From Janthinobacterium sp051380875 (GTDB taxonomy: Bacteria > Pseudomonadota > Gammaproteobacteria > Burkholderiales > Burkholderiaceae_D), in the NCBI RefSeq assembly GCF_051380875.1, contig NZ_JBNYXW010000010.1, positions 62,001 to 126,000 on the forward strand: a stretch of DNA of 64,000 nucleotides, written 5' to 3'. This document shows positions 16,397 to 25,976 of the stretch, one piece after another. The notes under the pieces are model-generated. The model saw only the letters and a program-made list of their open reading frames with translations. It was not told the DNA's origin and did not search any database. The position numbers and the translations under genes are program-made. Positions within the stretch are counted from its first letter, which is position 1, and the number at the start of each line of letters is the position of its first letter.

Positions 16397-18261
16397 GCGA
16401 CGTAATCAACAACAGCCCCCGCTACGCCATCGGCATCGACCTGGGCACCACCCACAGTGCCCTGTCCTATGTCAACCTCGATGAAAGCGACGGCGAAAAG
16501 TCCAGCCACGGCGTGCTGAAAGTGCCGCAACTGTCGGCGCCAGGCACCGTCGAAGACCTTTCACTACTGCCATCGTTTGTGTACCTGCCGCACGCCGATG
16601 AAGTGGCGGCGGGCGACCTGGCCCTGCCCTGGGTCACGCAGGAAGCCGAAGCGCCATTCGTGGTGGGCGAAATGGCCCGCAGCCGTGGCGCCACCACGCC
16701 GATCCGCCTGGTCTCGAGCGCGAAAAGCTGGCTGTGCCACCCGGGCGTGGACCGCCGCGCTGCCATCTTGCCCAACGACGCACCGGCGGAAGTGGCACGC
16801 ATTTCGCCGATTACTGCCGCCACGCGCTACCTGACGCACTTGCGCCAAGCCTGGGACAACGCCCACCCGCAAGCGCCGTTCGCGCAGCAGGAAATCACCG
16901 TGACGATTCCCGCTTCGTTCGACCCGGCCGCGCGCGAATTGACGATGGAAGCGGCGCAGGCGGCCGGCTACACCGCATTGACCTTGCTGGAAGAGCCGCA
17001 GGCGGCCCTGTACAGCTGGATCCAGACCAGCGAAGGGCGCTGGCGCAAGGAAGTCAAGCCGGGCGACATCATTTTAGTCATCGACGTGGGCGGCGGCACC
17101 AGCGACTTTTCGCTGATCGCCGTACTCGAACAGGGCGGCGTGCTCGAACCGCACCGCGTGGCCGTGGGCGAACACATCCTGCTGGGCGGCGACAATATGG
17201 ACCTGGCCCTGGCGCACCTGGTGGCGCGCAAGCTGGCCGCCAACGGCACCCAGCTTGACGCCTGGCAAATGCGCGCGCTGACCTACGGCTGCCGCAGCGC
17301 CAAGGAAAGCCTGCTGGCCGAGAGCAGCCTGGAAACAGCGCCCATCGTCGTACCTAGCCGTGGCTCGAAGCTGATCGGCGGCTCGATCCGCACGGAACTG
17401 ACGCGCGCGGAGGTCTCCACCTTCATCCTCGACGGCTTCTTCCCGCAGGTGGAAGCGTCCAGCCGCCCGACAGTGCGCACGCGCGCCGGCCTGACGCAAC
17501 TGGGCTTGCCGTATGCGCAGGACGCGGCCATCACGCGCCACCTGGCCGCCTTTTTGGGCCGGCAAGTGGCGGCAACAAGCGAGCTGGAAGGCTTCGCCGG
17601 CCGCCAGATGGACGGCGCCAGCTTCCTGCATCCAACGGCCGTGCTGTTCAACGGCGGCGTCTTCAAGTCCGACCTGCTGGTGCAGCGGATCATGGCCACT
17701 GTCAACGACTGGCTGTACCTGGAAGGCGCGGAAGGGGCGCGCATGCTGGCCGGGGCCGACCTGGACCTGGCCGTGGCGCGCGGTGCGGCGTATTACAGCT
17801 ACGTGCGGCGCGGCCATGGCGTGCGCATCCGCGGCGGCACGGCCAGCGCGTTCTACGTGGCCATCGAATCGGCCATGCCGGCCATCCCCGGCATGGAACC
17901 GCCGATCCAGGCCCTGTGCGTGGCGCCGTTCGGCATGGAAGAAGGCAGCGAACTGGAACTGCCGGGCCAGCAATTCGGCCTGGTGGTGGGCGAACCCGTG
18001 CACTTCCGCTTCTTCGCCTCGTCCACGCGGCGCAACGACCAGATCGGCGACTTGCTCGATTTCTGGGGCCCCGATGAATTGCAGGAGCTGAGCGAAATCC
18101 AGGCGACCCTGTCTGCCGAAGGCCGCCAGGCCGGCGACGTGGTGCAGGTCACACTGCACGCGCGCGTGACGGAAGCGGGAACCCTGGAGCTGCTGGCCGT
18201 CTCCCTTGACGGCGCCGAGCGCTGGAAAGTGGAATTCGACGTGCGCGGCACGCCGCAATAA
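16393..18261 (+). CDS. Hsp70-family protein 1 of a DUF2760-linked pair
   Basis: 622 residues, GTG start overlapping the previous stop. Actin-fold ATPase signatures: phosphate 1 GIDLGTTHSALSYV (from residue 14), phosphate 2 VIDVGGGTSDFSLIAV, and a C-terminal AVLFNGGVFKSDLL with adenosine-contacting residues. The N-terminal nucleotide-binding domain is about normal length; the substrate-binding part is shorter and unlike DnaK's, with no EEVD-type tail. No DnaJ or GrpE is nearby. Probably an ATP-dependent chaperone-like partner of the next gene product and DUF2760, but the client is unknown. Confidence 0.88.
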   Translation: MSDVINNSPRYAIGIDLGTTHSALSYVNLDESDGEKSSHGVLKVPQLSAPGTVEDLSLLPSFVYLPHADEVAAGDLALPWVTQEAEAPFVVGEMARSRGATTPIRLVSSAKSWLCHPGVDRRAAILPNDAPAEVARISPITAATRYLTHLRQAWDNAHPQAPFAQQEITVTIPASFDPAARELTMEAAQAAGYTALTLLEEPQAALYSWIQTSEGRWRKEVKPGDIILVIDVGGGTSDFSLIAVLEQGGVLEPHRVAVGEHILLGGDNMDLALAHLVARKLAANGTQLDAWQMRALTYGCRSAKESLLAESSLETAPIVVPSRGSKLIGGSIRTELTRAEVSTFILDGFFPQVEASSRPTVRTRAGLTQLGLPYAQDAAITRHLAAFLGRQVAATSELEGFAGRQMDGASFLHPTAVLFNGGVFKSDLLVQRIMATVNDWLYLEGAEGARMLAGADLDLAVARGAAYYSYVRRGHGVRIRGGTASAFYVAIESAMPAIPGMEPPIQALCVAPFGMEEGSELELPGQQFGLVVGEPVHFRFFASSTRRNDQIGDLLDFWGPDELQELSEIQATLSAEGRQAGDVVQVTLHARVTEAGTLELLAVSLDGAERWKVEFDVRGTPQ

Positions 18262-18266
18262 CGACA

Positions 18267-21017
18267 ATGCATAGCGCTGCCTATCTGGTCGGCATCGACC
18301 TGGGCACCACCAACACGGTGGTGGCATATGCGGATGCCAACGATCCCGCGTCAGGCATCCGCCTGTTCCAGGTCGAGCAGCTGGTGGCGCCCGGCGAAGT
18401 GACTGCGCGCCCCTTGCTGCCGTCCTTGCGCTACCACCCGGCTCCCGGCGAACTGGCGGCAGGCGACTTGCAACTGCCATGGCCACAGCAGGACGTGGCT
18501 GGCACGGCGCATGCCGTGCTGGGCGCCCTGGCGCGCCAGTTGGGTGCGCAAGTGCCGGGCCGTCTCGTCTCCAGCGCCAAGAGCTGGCTGTCGCATGCGA
18601 ACGTGGACCGCCAGGCCCCCATCCTGCCGTGGGGCGCGCAAGCCGACGTGCCCAAGGTGTCCCCCGTGGCGGCCAGCGCCAGCTACCTGGCGCATGTGCG
18701 CGCGGCGTGGAATCAGCGTTTTCCCGCTGCCCCCCTGGAAGCCCAGGAACTGGTGCTGACCATCCCCGCCTCGTTCGACGAGGGTGCGCGCGCACTCACA
18801 TTGGCGGCGGCGCGCATGGCCGGCTTGGCCACGCTACGGCTGGTGGAAGAGCCACAGGCGGCCTTCTATGATTTCCTGCACCGCCGGCGCGAAACGCTGC
18901 ACCTTGACCTGGCGCAAACACGGCGCATTTTAGTCTGCGACGTGGGCGGCGGCACCACCGATTTCAGCCTGATCGACGTGGCTTTCGCCGATGGCACGCC
19001 GCAGCTTGAACGCAGCAGCGTGGGCAGCCACCTGATCCTCGGCGGCGACAATATGGACCTGGCGCTGGCCCACCTGGTCGAAACGCGCATGGCCAAAGGC
19101 GTGGAAGGCGGCATGCGCTTGTCCGCCGCGCGCTTGTCGCAACTGATGGAGCGCTGCCGCGCCGCCAAGGAACTGCTGCTCTCCGCCGACGCGCCAGACA
19201 AGGCCAGCGTCACCCTGCTTGGCGCAGGTGCGCGCCTGATTGGCGCCAGCCGCTCCATCGACATCACGCGCGAGGAAGTGGCGGCGATGGTCGTCGACGG
19301 CTTCTTCCCGAAAGTGGAACTGAGCGACGTGGCGAAAAAGGGGCGCGCCGGCATCGTCGAATTCGGCTTGCCGTATGCGCAGGATGCGGCCATCACGCGC
19401 CACCTGGCGAGTTTTTTACAGCAGCACCCGGGCGCACTGCCCGACACGCTGCTGCTGAACGGCGGCGTGTTCCGCGCCGACGCGCTGGCGCGCCGCCTGG
19501 CCGAGACGCTGGCGCACTGGCGCGGCCAGCCCTTGACCGTCCTGCACAATGACAATCCCGACGTGGCCGTGGCGCGTGGCGCCGTCGCCTACGCGCTGGC
19601 CCGCCGTGGCCAGGCGCCGCGCATCGGCGGCGGTTCGCCGCGCAGTTATTTCCTCGTGCTGGGCGAAGTGGGCAAGGACAAGCGCGCCGTCTGTATCCTG
19701 CCCCGTGGCAGCGCCAGCGGCGAAGAAATCGGCCTGACAGAGCGCTTGTTCGCACTGCGCCTGGGCCGGCCCGTGCGCTTTCACCTGGCGTCATCGATTG
19801 CCGAAGCGGGCACGCCACCGCAGCTGGGCGACATCGTCGACCTGAACGAAGGCGACTATGTGCGCCTGCCGCCGCTGGCCAGCGTGCTGCAAGACAGCGC
19901 AGGCGACAAGCGCGAAATCACCGTGCAGCTGGCCACCGTGATGACGGAAGTGGGCACGCTGGAAGTGCACTGCGTGGCCGAAGCGGATACCAATCAGCGC
20001 TGGCTGCTGGAATTTCAATTGCGCGGTGGCGATGAGGCGGAAACTGCAACGTCCACAGTGTCGCCGCGCCTGAAAGAAGCGCTCGAGAAGATCGAACGCA
20101 TCTTCGGCGGCAAGGCGCAAAAAATCGAGACGAAGGAAGTACGCCAGCTGCGCCAGCACCTGGAACAGGGCCTGGGCAGCCGCGAGCAGTGGGATACCCC
20201 CCTGCTGCGCCAGCTGTTCGACGCCCTCATGCTGCGCGCCCGTGGCCGGCGCAGATCAGCTGAGCATGAGCGGGTCTGGCTGAACCTGGCCGGCTACTGT
20301 TTGCGTCCTGGCTATGGCGATGCGCTCGATCCGTGGCGCATCGAACAGCTGTGGGCCATGTTCGACACGGGCGTGCAGCACCACAAGGACAATCAGGTGT
20401 GCGCCGAATGGTGGACCCTGTGGCGCCGCGTGGCCGGCGGCTTGAGCACCGGGCAGCAACTGCGCCTGCTGGACGATTTCGCCTTCAACCTGCAAGCCGA
20501 CGCCTCGCAGCGCGGCAGCCGCCCCGTCACGCTGGCCAATGGCAGCGACGACGACATGCTGCGCCTGGGCGCCTCGCTTGAACGCATCCCCGGCGCCTAC
20601 AAGGCCGAAGTGGGCGCCTGGCTGATCAAGCGCCTGGACAAGGCCAGCAGCGAAGCGGCGGATACGAATACCTTGTGGGCGCTGGCCAGGGTCGGCGCGC
20701 GCCAGCCCTTCCACGGCAGCGCGCACGAAGTGGTCGACAGCGCCACCGTGGCCGACTGGCTGGCCGTGCTGCTGGCGCTGGACTGGAAAAAGACCGAACC
20801 GGCCGCCTTTGCCGCCACCCACCTGGCGCGCATGACGGGCGACCGCTCGCGCGACATCGGCGACGACTTGCGCGCCACTGTGCTGGCCCGCCTGAAAGCC
20901 GTGGGCGCCCCGCCCCTGTGGCAAGCCATGGTCAGCGAAGTCACGCAACTGGACGAGGCCAGTACCAAGCGCATGCTGGGCGAGGCGCTGCCGCCAGGCT
21001 TGAAGCTGATCAGCTAA
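18267..21017 (+). CDS. Hsp70-family protein 2 with long C-terminal DUF3731-type extension
   Basis: 916 residues, starting 5 bp after the first Hsp70 gene. It has its own GIDLGTTNTVVAYA and CDVGGGTTDFSLIDV phosphate loops and is an evident paralogue of the upstream protein (shared LPSxxYxPxxxE.AAGDL, SSAKSWLxHxxVDRxAxILPW, RLVEEPQAAFYDF). After about residue 590 comes a ~320-residue helical extension (LKEALEKIERIFGGKAQKIETKEVRQLRQHLEQGLGSREQWDTPLLRQLFDALM...) that matches the DUF3731 tail known from this Hsp70 branch. The tandem suggests the two form a complex. Confidence 0.88.
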   Translation: MHSAAYLVGIDLGTTNTVVAYADANDPASGIRLFQVEQLVAPGEVTARPLLPSLRYHPAPGELAAGDLQLPWPQQDVAGTAHAVLGALARQLGAQVPGRLVSSAKSWLSHANVDRQAPILPWGAQADVPKVSPVAASASYLAHVRAAWNQRFPAAPLEAQELVLTIPASFDEGARALTLAAARMAGLATLRLVEEPQAAFYDFLHRRRETLHLDLAQTRRILVCDVGGGTTDFSLIDVAFADGTPQLERSSVGSHLILGGDNMDLALAHLVETRMAKGVEGGMRLSAARLSQLMERCRAAKELLLSADAPDKASVTLLGAGARLIGASRSIDITREEVAAMVVDGFFPKVELSDVAKKGRAGIVEFGLPYAQDAAITRHLASFLQQHPGALPDTLLLNGGVFRADALARRLAETLAHWRGQPLTVLHNDNPDVAVARGAVAYALARRGQAPRIGGGSPRSYFLVLGEVGKDKRAVCILPRGSASGEEIGLTERLFALRLGRPVRFHLASSIAEAGTPPQLGDIVDLNEGDYVRLPPLASVLQDSAGDKREITVQLATVMTEVGTLEVHCVAEADTNQRWLLEFQLRGGDEAETATSTVSPRLKEALEKIERIFGGKAQKIETKEVRQLRQHLEQGLGSREQWDTPLLRQLFDALMLRARGRRRSAEHERVWLNLAGYCLRPGYGDALDPWRIEQLWAMFDTGVQHHKDNQVCAEWWTLWRRVAGGLSTGQQLRLLDDFAFNLQADASQRGSRPVTLANGSDDDMLRLGASLERIPGAYKAEVGAWLIKRLDKASSEAADTNTLWALARVGARQPFHGSAHEVVDSATVADWLAVLLALDWKKTEPAAFAATHLARMTGDRSRDIGDDLRATVLARLKAVGAPPLWQAMVSEVTQLDEASTKRMLGEALPPGLKLIS

Positions 21018-21046
21018 TTGGCCAAGCGAAGCCGATCTCTCCTGCC

Positions 21047-22600
21047 CTACACCAGCGCCACCACAAACAGCACCACCGCCAGCGGCGCCTGCACCAGCAC
21101 GATGCCGGGGTGCGTGCGGCGCAGCTGGGCCCACAATGACAGGCCCGGCACCTCTTCGTGCGGGTGGTGCGCCTCGTCGCGCAGCGACATCGCGTGCAGG
21201 AACATGCCAGCGATGAGGGGGCCGGGGTTGACCCACCAGCCTTGTTCGAGCAAGCCGCGCGACAGGTATATGGCTAGCGCGCCGATGGCGAACGGCGAGG
21301 CCCACACCAGCACCAGCATCAAGCGAATGCCGTAAAACTCGGCCAGGGTGCCCATCTGCTGCAGACGGCTGATATCCTGGCCTGCCATGCGCTTGTCGAT
21401 GGCCAGCTCGGCGCGGCCATACAAGGTCCACAAGCCGCCAAACAGGCAGCCCAGCAGCACGCCGATGACGATATCGGCCACGAAGACCACATATTTGTTC
21501 ACGTCAGCCGTGCCGATGCCCAGCGAGGTATGGGCGGCAGCATGCAAGTGCAAGCCCGCCTGCTCGCCTTCGGCCGTGGTGTAGCGGTCGCGCACGTCGT
21601 AGGTGGCGCCGATGTACAGCACTTTTTTACGCGGCGCATCTGCCGCCACGCCGGCGCGGCCATCGAGCAGCCGCACGCGTACGCGCGTGGGATCGAGGAA
21701 GGCGGGCGCCACGGCGGCCGGGTGGAATGGCGCAGTGACGGCGTTCTGCTCGGCCGCATCCTTGGCGTCGCCATGGATGACGGGCTCGAACGCCCAGCGC
21801 GCCAGCTCTTTTTCGCTGCCCGTACGCCGCGCCAGCTGGCACACGCGGTCGGCCAGGCGATAGCCTTCCTTTTGCTCGGACAGCACTGCCGGCATGGGCT
21901 GGTTTTGCTCCTGCTGCTGCTTGCCATGCGCCAGTTCGAATGCCACGGCGGCCAGCACCGGGCTTTTCAGCTCGATGCGCGTGACGGCGCCCATGCGCTC
22001 GCGGATCTGCGGGCTGGCAAAATGCACGCCGGCGGCGCAGCGCGCGCGTATCCACGGCAAATTGGCGTTCTGGGCCGATTGTTCGGGCAGGATCAGCACC
22101 AGTTGATGGCCATCGGCAGCCAGCTGGTCGAGCAGACGGTCCAGTGGCCGTTCGCCCGGCTTGTGCCGCTCATTGGCTTGCTCATACATGGCGGGCGCCA
22201 GGTCCAGGTCGATGGCCAGCACCCGCGCGCCGCGCTGCGCCACATTGGCCAGCAGCTGTTGCAGGCGCGATCGCTCCAGCGGTTCGCGTTCGTCGAATAC
22301 CTGCTCGAACGCTGGCTGGTCGATCTCGATGATGCCGGGCCGGTAAGCGGCGCCCGGATCCTTGCCCCAGTTTAATAACTGCCCCTGTTCCGCGCTGGCG
22401 CGCAGCATGGCCGCATCGAGCCATTCGAGCACATGAAAACCTTCCAGTACCAGCATCAGCGCGGCGATCAGGCTCGCGCCAATTACATGGTGCAGCAAAT
22501 GCGTGCCCGTCAGCTTGAAGGCTTGCCCCATTTGCCGGAACGGCCATAGCAAACGCGCGCCAAGGCCAGTGTTTCGGGCCACAGGATGGTCAGCATTCAA
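21047..22600 (-). CDS. CHASE2-domain membrane protein without an output domain
   Basis: 517 residues. An N-terminal membrane helix (HHVIGASLIAALMLVLEGFHVLEW) is followed by a large extracytoplasmic CHASE2-like domain (IIEIDQPAFEQVFDEREPLERSRLQQLLANVAQRGARVLAIDLDLAP; KVLYIGATYDVRDRYTTAEGEQAGLHLHAAAHTSL). Several membrane helices then end the protein (VVFVADIVIGVLLGCLFGGLW, GIRLMLVLVWASPFAIGALAIYL, GIVLVQAPLAVVLFVVALV). Most CHASE2 proteins continue with a kinase, cyclase or GGDEF domain; none is present. It may sense an external signal for a partner protein. A GGGAG site lies before the ATG. It converges on the Hsp70 operon. Confidence 0.8.
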   Translation of the reverse strand: MNADHPVARNTGLGARLLWPFRQMGQAFKLTGTHLLHHVIGASLIAALMLVLEGFHVLEWLDAAMLRASAEQGQLLNWGKDPGAAYRPGIIEIDQPAFEQVFDEREPLERSRLQQLLANVAQRGARVLAIDLDLAPAMYEQANERHKPGERPLDRLLDQLAADGHQLVLILPEQSAQNANLPWIRARCAAGVHFASPQIRERMGAVTRIELKSPVLAAVAFELAHGKQQQEQNQPMPAVLSEQKEGYRLADRVCQLARRTGSEKELARWAFEPVIHGDAKDAAEQNAVTAPFHPAAVAPAFLDPTRVRVRLLDGRAGVAADAPRKKVLYIGATYDVRDRYTTAEGEQAGLHLHAAAHTSLGIGTADVNKYVVFVADIVIGVLLGCLFGGLWTLYGRAELAIDKRMAGQDISRLQQMGTLAEFYGIRLMLVLVWASPFAIGALAIYLSRGLLEQGWWVNPGPLIAGMFLHAMSLRDEAHHPHEEVPGLSLWAQLRRTHPGIVLVQAPLAVVLFVVALV

Positions 22601-22715
22601 TCGATATTCTCCCTGTAATCCTGCCGTTTATTATCAAAACGACAGTCGGCGACAAGGAGAATATGGTATTGCAATTGTGTCCAGCCCGCCGCACGGCTGG
22701 CCCACCCTCTCCCTT

Positions 22716-24074
22716 TTACTTCGGCTTGGCCAGCAGCAGCTTGCCCAGCGCTTCAAAGGCTGGCGTGGTGGTCGGATCGTTGGCCGCGTTGGCCGCCGTC
22801 GGCGTTGAGGCAAAACGCACGATCACCATTTCCGCCTTCGGATCGACATAGATGCGCTGGCCGTACACGCCGCGCGCCATGTAGGCGCCATGGTCATTAT
22901 GCGTGGCCCACCACATGTCGCGGTAGCTCCAGCCTTTCAGCAAGTCGTAGCCAGCCTTGGCAAACTGCTGCTTGTCGCCGCCACGGCGGATATCCTCGAC
23001 GGCCGCCCTGGGGATGATTTGCTGGCCGTTGTAGCGGCCATCGTTGCGCAGCATCTCGCCAAAGCGGGCCAGGTCGCGCAGGCCCGCGTTCAAGCCACCG
23101 CCGGCAAATGGCGTGCCGGTCGAATCGACCGTCATGTAGCCATCCTGCTCGGCGCCCAGCTTCTTCCAGATATGCTCGGACAGGTATTCATTGACGTTCT
23201 GCCCCGTGACGCGGGCGATGATCCAGCCCAGCACATCGGAGTTGACCGTACGGTAGCCGAATGCTTCGCCATGTTTGCCCTGGTGCTGCACCGTCTGCAG
23301 GTACTCGAAATAGCTGCGTGGCCCCGTGTAATCCTTGGGTTTCGGCAGCGGGCTGCCGGCCGCCGCGTGCTGCCACACTTCGGCGTTCGGATCGGCATAG
23401 TCCTCGCTGAATTTCAGGCCCGTGGTCATGTCGAGCACCTGGCGCACGGTGGCGTCGCCAAACGCCGAGCTGGCCAGTTCCGGCACATATTGAGCCACTG
23501 TCTTGTGTGGATCGAGCTTGCCTTCGGCCACCAGCGCGGCGCCCATGGTGCCCATCACGGACTTGGTCACCGACATGGCGCCATGCTGGCCGCTGTCCTT
23601 CAAGACGCCGAAATAGCGCTCATACACGATGCGGCCGCGGTGCAGCACCACGATGCCATCCGTGTAATTGGCACCCAGCGACTGCTCCCAGGTCATCGTT
23701 TCCTGCGCGCCCAGCGGCGTGAAGCGCAGGCTGTCGATATCGCTGCGCAGCGCGCGCTGCAGGGGCACGGGTGCCGCCAGGGCGCGCGACACATTCACCG
23801 TCGGCATCAACTGGCGAAAGTGCGATACGCTCCAGCGCAGCTGGGGGAAATTGAAATAGCTGCCATCGTCGAAACGGATGAGCTTGTCGGCCGGCGGCGG
23901 CGCACCGACCATCCATTTCAATGTAGCAGGATCGCTGGCAGCGGCCGACAGTGGCGCAGCGCCCATAGTGGCTGCCGCTTCGGCGGCCTGCGCGCCCGCC
24001 TGCATGCCGCCCGAAGCGAGGGCCATGCAACTAGCGGCCAGGGCCATGCGTTTGATCTTGGGCAATACATTCAT
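22716..24074 (-). CDS. Exported serine hydrolase (beta-lactamase class C / 6-aminohexanoate-dimer hydrolase-like)
   Basis: 452 residues from the ATG at 24074 (AGGAG upstream), with a signal peptide (MALAASCMALASGGMQAGAQAA). The catalytic SxxK is SVTK, Ser168-Lys171. Downstream are the YRTVNSDVLGWIIARVTG region, taking the place of YxN, and the LLKGWSYRDMWWATHNDHGAYMARGVYGQRIYVDP block near the usual KTG site. The TWEQSLGANYTDGIVVLHRGRIVYERYFG opening is typical of the NylB-like branch, which cleaves amides or esters rather than beta-lactams. It is second gene of an operon after a porin, so a periplasmic hydrolase acting on an imported ester or amide is likely. Confidence 0.85.
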   Translation of the reverse strand: MNVLPKIKRMALAASCMALASGGMQAGAQAAEAAATMGAAPLSAAASDPATLKWMVGAPPPADKLIRFDDGSYFNFPQLRWSVSHFRQLMPTVNVSRALAAPVPLQRALRSDIDSLRFTPLGAQETMTWEQSLGANYTDGIVVLHRGRIVYERYFGVLKDSGQHGAMSVTKSVMGTMGAALVAEGKLDPHKTVAQYVPELASSAFGDATVRQVLDMTTGLKFSEDYADPNAEVWQHAAAGSPLPKPKDYTGPRSYFEYLQTVQHQGKHGEAFGYRTVNSDVLGWIIARVTGQNVNEYLSEHIWKKLGAEQDGYMTVDSTGTPFAGGGLNAGLRDLARFGEMLRNDGRYNGQQIIPRAAVEDIRRGGDKQQFAKAGYDLLKGWSYRDMWWATHNDHGAYMARGVYGQRIYVDPKAEMVIVRFASTPTAANAANDPTTTPAFEALGKLLLAKPK

Positions 24075-24141
24075 GCGATGCTCTCCTGTGTTTGCGCAGC
24101 GGCGGGGGCCGCTGCGGAAAATCCAATGCGACAAACCGGCC

Positions 24142-25638
24142 TCAATAGATCCAGACGACATTGGCCAGCCAGCCCGTCCAGGTCTTGGCCTGGCCTTTCA
24201 CCAACTGATTGACGCCGGACTGCGCGAACGCGGCGCTAAAGCCCAGGGTCAGATAAGTATTCGGGTTGACGACACGCACGTATTTGACGAAGACATCGTT
24301 CGACAGCATGGGGCGCAGCACGCCCGAGATCACCACCGGCGCGTCGCCCGGCACGTCGAGGCGGGTAGCCTGGCCAAACTGCAGCGGACTGCCCATCCGG
24401 TTGGCGCGCACTTGGGCCAGGTAGGCGATCACGGTGTCTTTCGGCGTCGGGTGCAGCTCGATCGTGGCCTGCAGCGCATTCACGTTGGAGTTGACGAAGA
24501 CCCAGGTCGCCTTGCTGCCGGAAGCCCAGGCGCCCGGCGTGCCTTCGAAGAACAGTGGGTCGAAGCGCTCGTTGCGGGCCGTATGCGGGTCGTCGCCGGA
24601 AAAACTCTGGTAGCCCAGCTTGAACGTCGGCGTCCACGCCACGTCAGGCAGCGAAAAGCCCCCTTCCGTGCGCCAGCCCCAGGCCCGCATCGGTTCGCGC
24701 GTATTCCATTCGCGCGTGGCGTCAAGGCCGAACCAGCCTTTTGAGAGCAGCGTGGGCAGCACGGGGACGCGCGCATAGCCATACACGAACTGCAGGTCCT
24801 TGCGGCCATCAGGCACCGCCAGCGGCGCGCCGATGCCGCCCGGTGCCGCTTGCGGATACGCGGCGCGCGAACGGGGCACCTTGCCATACGCTATGCCGAC
24901 TTTACGCTCGTCGGCAGGGGTGTAGCTGACATCGACGCCCACCACGCGCGTGCCCGAATCGTTGTCCGGGTTTTCATTCGGGTCCAGATAAAACGCCTGG
25001 GCGCTGAACGCCTCCTGGCTCACCTTCGCCACCACCGAATTCTGGAAGGCCTTGCGTGGCCCCAGTTTCAGCGCGCCCCGGTCAAAACCGTTCGAGCCGC
25101 CATTGGCGATCAGCATGCCGGTGCCGAGCGTAAAATTCTGCGCGCCGGCCGACAGGTCAAGGCTGGCATGCGTGCCGCTGATCGGCATGCGCACTCCGGC
25201 GACGAATTCCTCGATCGAGATGCGGCCCGTATCACCTGCGCCGAAAGGATCGTGGCGCAAGGTGCCCGAGCCGACGGCGGAAACGCGCGCATACAGCTGC
25301 TTGCCGTCGCCGAGATTGCGCTTGAAACCGAGCGCCGGCTTGACATAGAACTCGTACCAATAGGGATTGAAATCGAAGTCCGGATTGCGCGCCGGCGTGT
25401 TCGACAGTTTCCAGAACAGCTTGCTCTCGCCGGCGATCTGCACGCCCGCCTCGACGGAGCGCGTGATTTGCCAGTCGGCGCCGATGGCCGGCTCGACGGC
25501 GGCGCGCCGGGCCACTTCCTTTTCCATGCTGCTCTGGCCATCCGGATCAAGCTGGCCAGCGGCGCTGCTCACAGCGCTCCAGCTCAGCAGGGCCAAGACG
25601 ACAGAACCGCGCATCACGATCATCGCTTGCGTTGCCAT
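24142..25638 (-). CDS. Outer-membrane porin, alginate-export-like family
   Basis: 498 residues from the ATG at 25638; signal peptide GSVVLALLSWSAVSSAAGQ. The rest is a series of amphipathic beta-strands rich in aromatic residues with an aromatic C-terminal end (GWLANVVWIY), as in outer-membrane barrels. It resembles the alginate-export (AlgE-like) family as used for substrate-uptake porins in catabolic clusters. The porin and the serine hydrolase are separated by about 70 bp on the same strand, and the operon diverges from the GAF-Fis regulator, which makes co-regulation likely. The transported substrate cannot be read from sequence. Confidence 0.75.
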   Translation of the reverse strand: MATQAMIVMRGSVVLALLSWSAVSSAAGQLDPDGQSSMEKEVARRAAVEPAIGADWQITRSVEAGVQIAGESKLFWKLSNTPARNPDFDFNPYWYEFYVKPALGFKRNLGDGKQLYARVSAVGSGTLRHDPFGAGDTGRISIEEFVAGVRMPISGTHASLDLSAGAQNFTLGTGMLIANGGSNGFDRGALKLGPRKAFQNSVVAKVSQEAFSAQAFYLDPNENPDNDSGTRVVGVDVSYTPADERKVGIAYGKVPRSRAAYPQAAPGGIGAPLAVPDGRKDLQFVYGYARVPVLPTLLSKGWFGLDATREWNTREPMRAWGWRTEGGFSLPDVAWTPTFKLGYQSFSGDDPHTARNERFDPLFFEGTPGAWASGSKATWVFVNSNVNALQATIELHPTPKDTVIAYLAQVRANRMGSPLQFGQATRLDVPGDAPVVISGVLRPMLSNDVFVKYVRVVNPNTYLTLGFSAAFAQSGVNQLVKGQAKTWTGWLANVVWIY

Positions 25639-25860
25639 AGGTATCCCTTGCGGTAGCTGACTTTTGATGACTTTTTTATCGAAAAGCGGCGCAGCGCGCC
25701 TGGCGGGAAAATCCGCCCGCCCAGGGGTATGGAACGCTTTCATTTGAGCGAATGTTATCAGAGAAACTCTTTTTTATTGTTGTAAGGCATCCTATTGTGC
25801 GGCCTCGGTTTTGTTCGCCATCTTGCATAAAAATATTCTATTTCTGATAGGCTTTACCGC

Positions 25861-25899
25861 TGAGACCAAGGTCTCACGGCAGCCCATGCTGCAATGCAG
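25861..25899 (+). promoter_or_regulatory. Operator copy A: TGAGACC/GGTCTCA dyad and CTGCAATGCAG dyad
   Basis: The perfect dyad TGAGACCAAGGTCTCA (25861-25876) is followed 12 bp later by the second dyad CTGCAATGCAG (25889-25899). The same two elements, with the same separation, occur again at 27150-27188 before the monooxygenase gene. Here they lie before the regulator gene and between it and the divergent porin operon. This is the likely binding site of the regulator, giving autoregulation. In this copy GG and GC of the sigma-54-like motif are 11 bases apart, one too many. Other parts of the 338-bp gap show no further pattern. Confidence 0.65.
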
Positions 25900-25976
25900 A
25901 ATGCATGCGCCGGCACTTCATGCTACAAACTGACATCCACATAAAAACACCAGAGACAGATACACCGGAGAGCAGC

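Noticed and set aside
25879..25896. Sigma-54 promoter for the GAF-Fis regulator
   Set aside because: GG and GC are separated by 11 rather than 10 bases in this copy.
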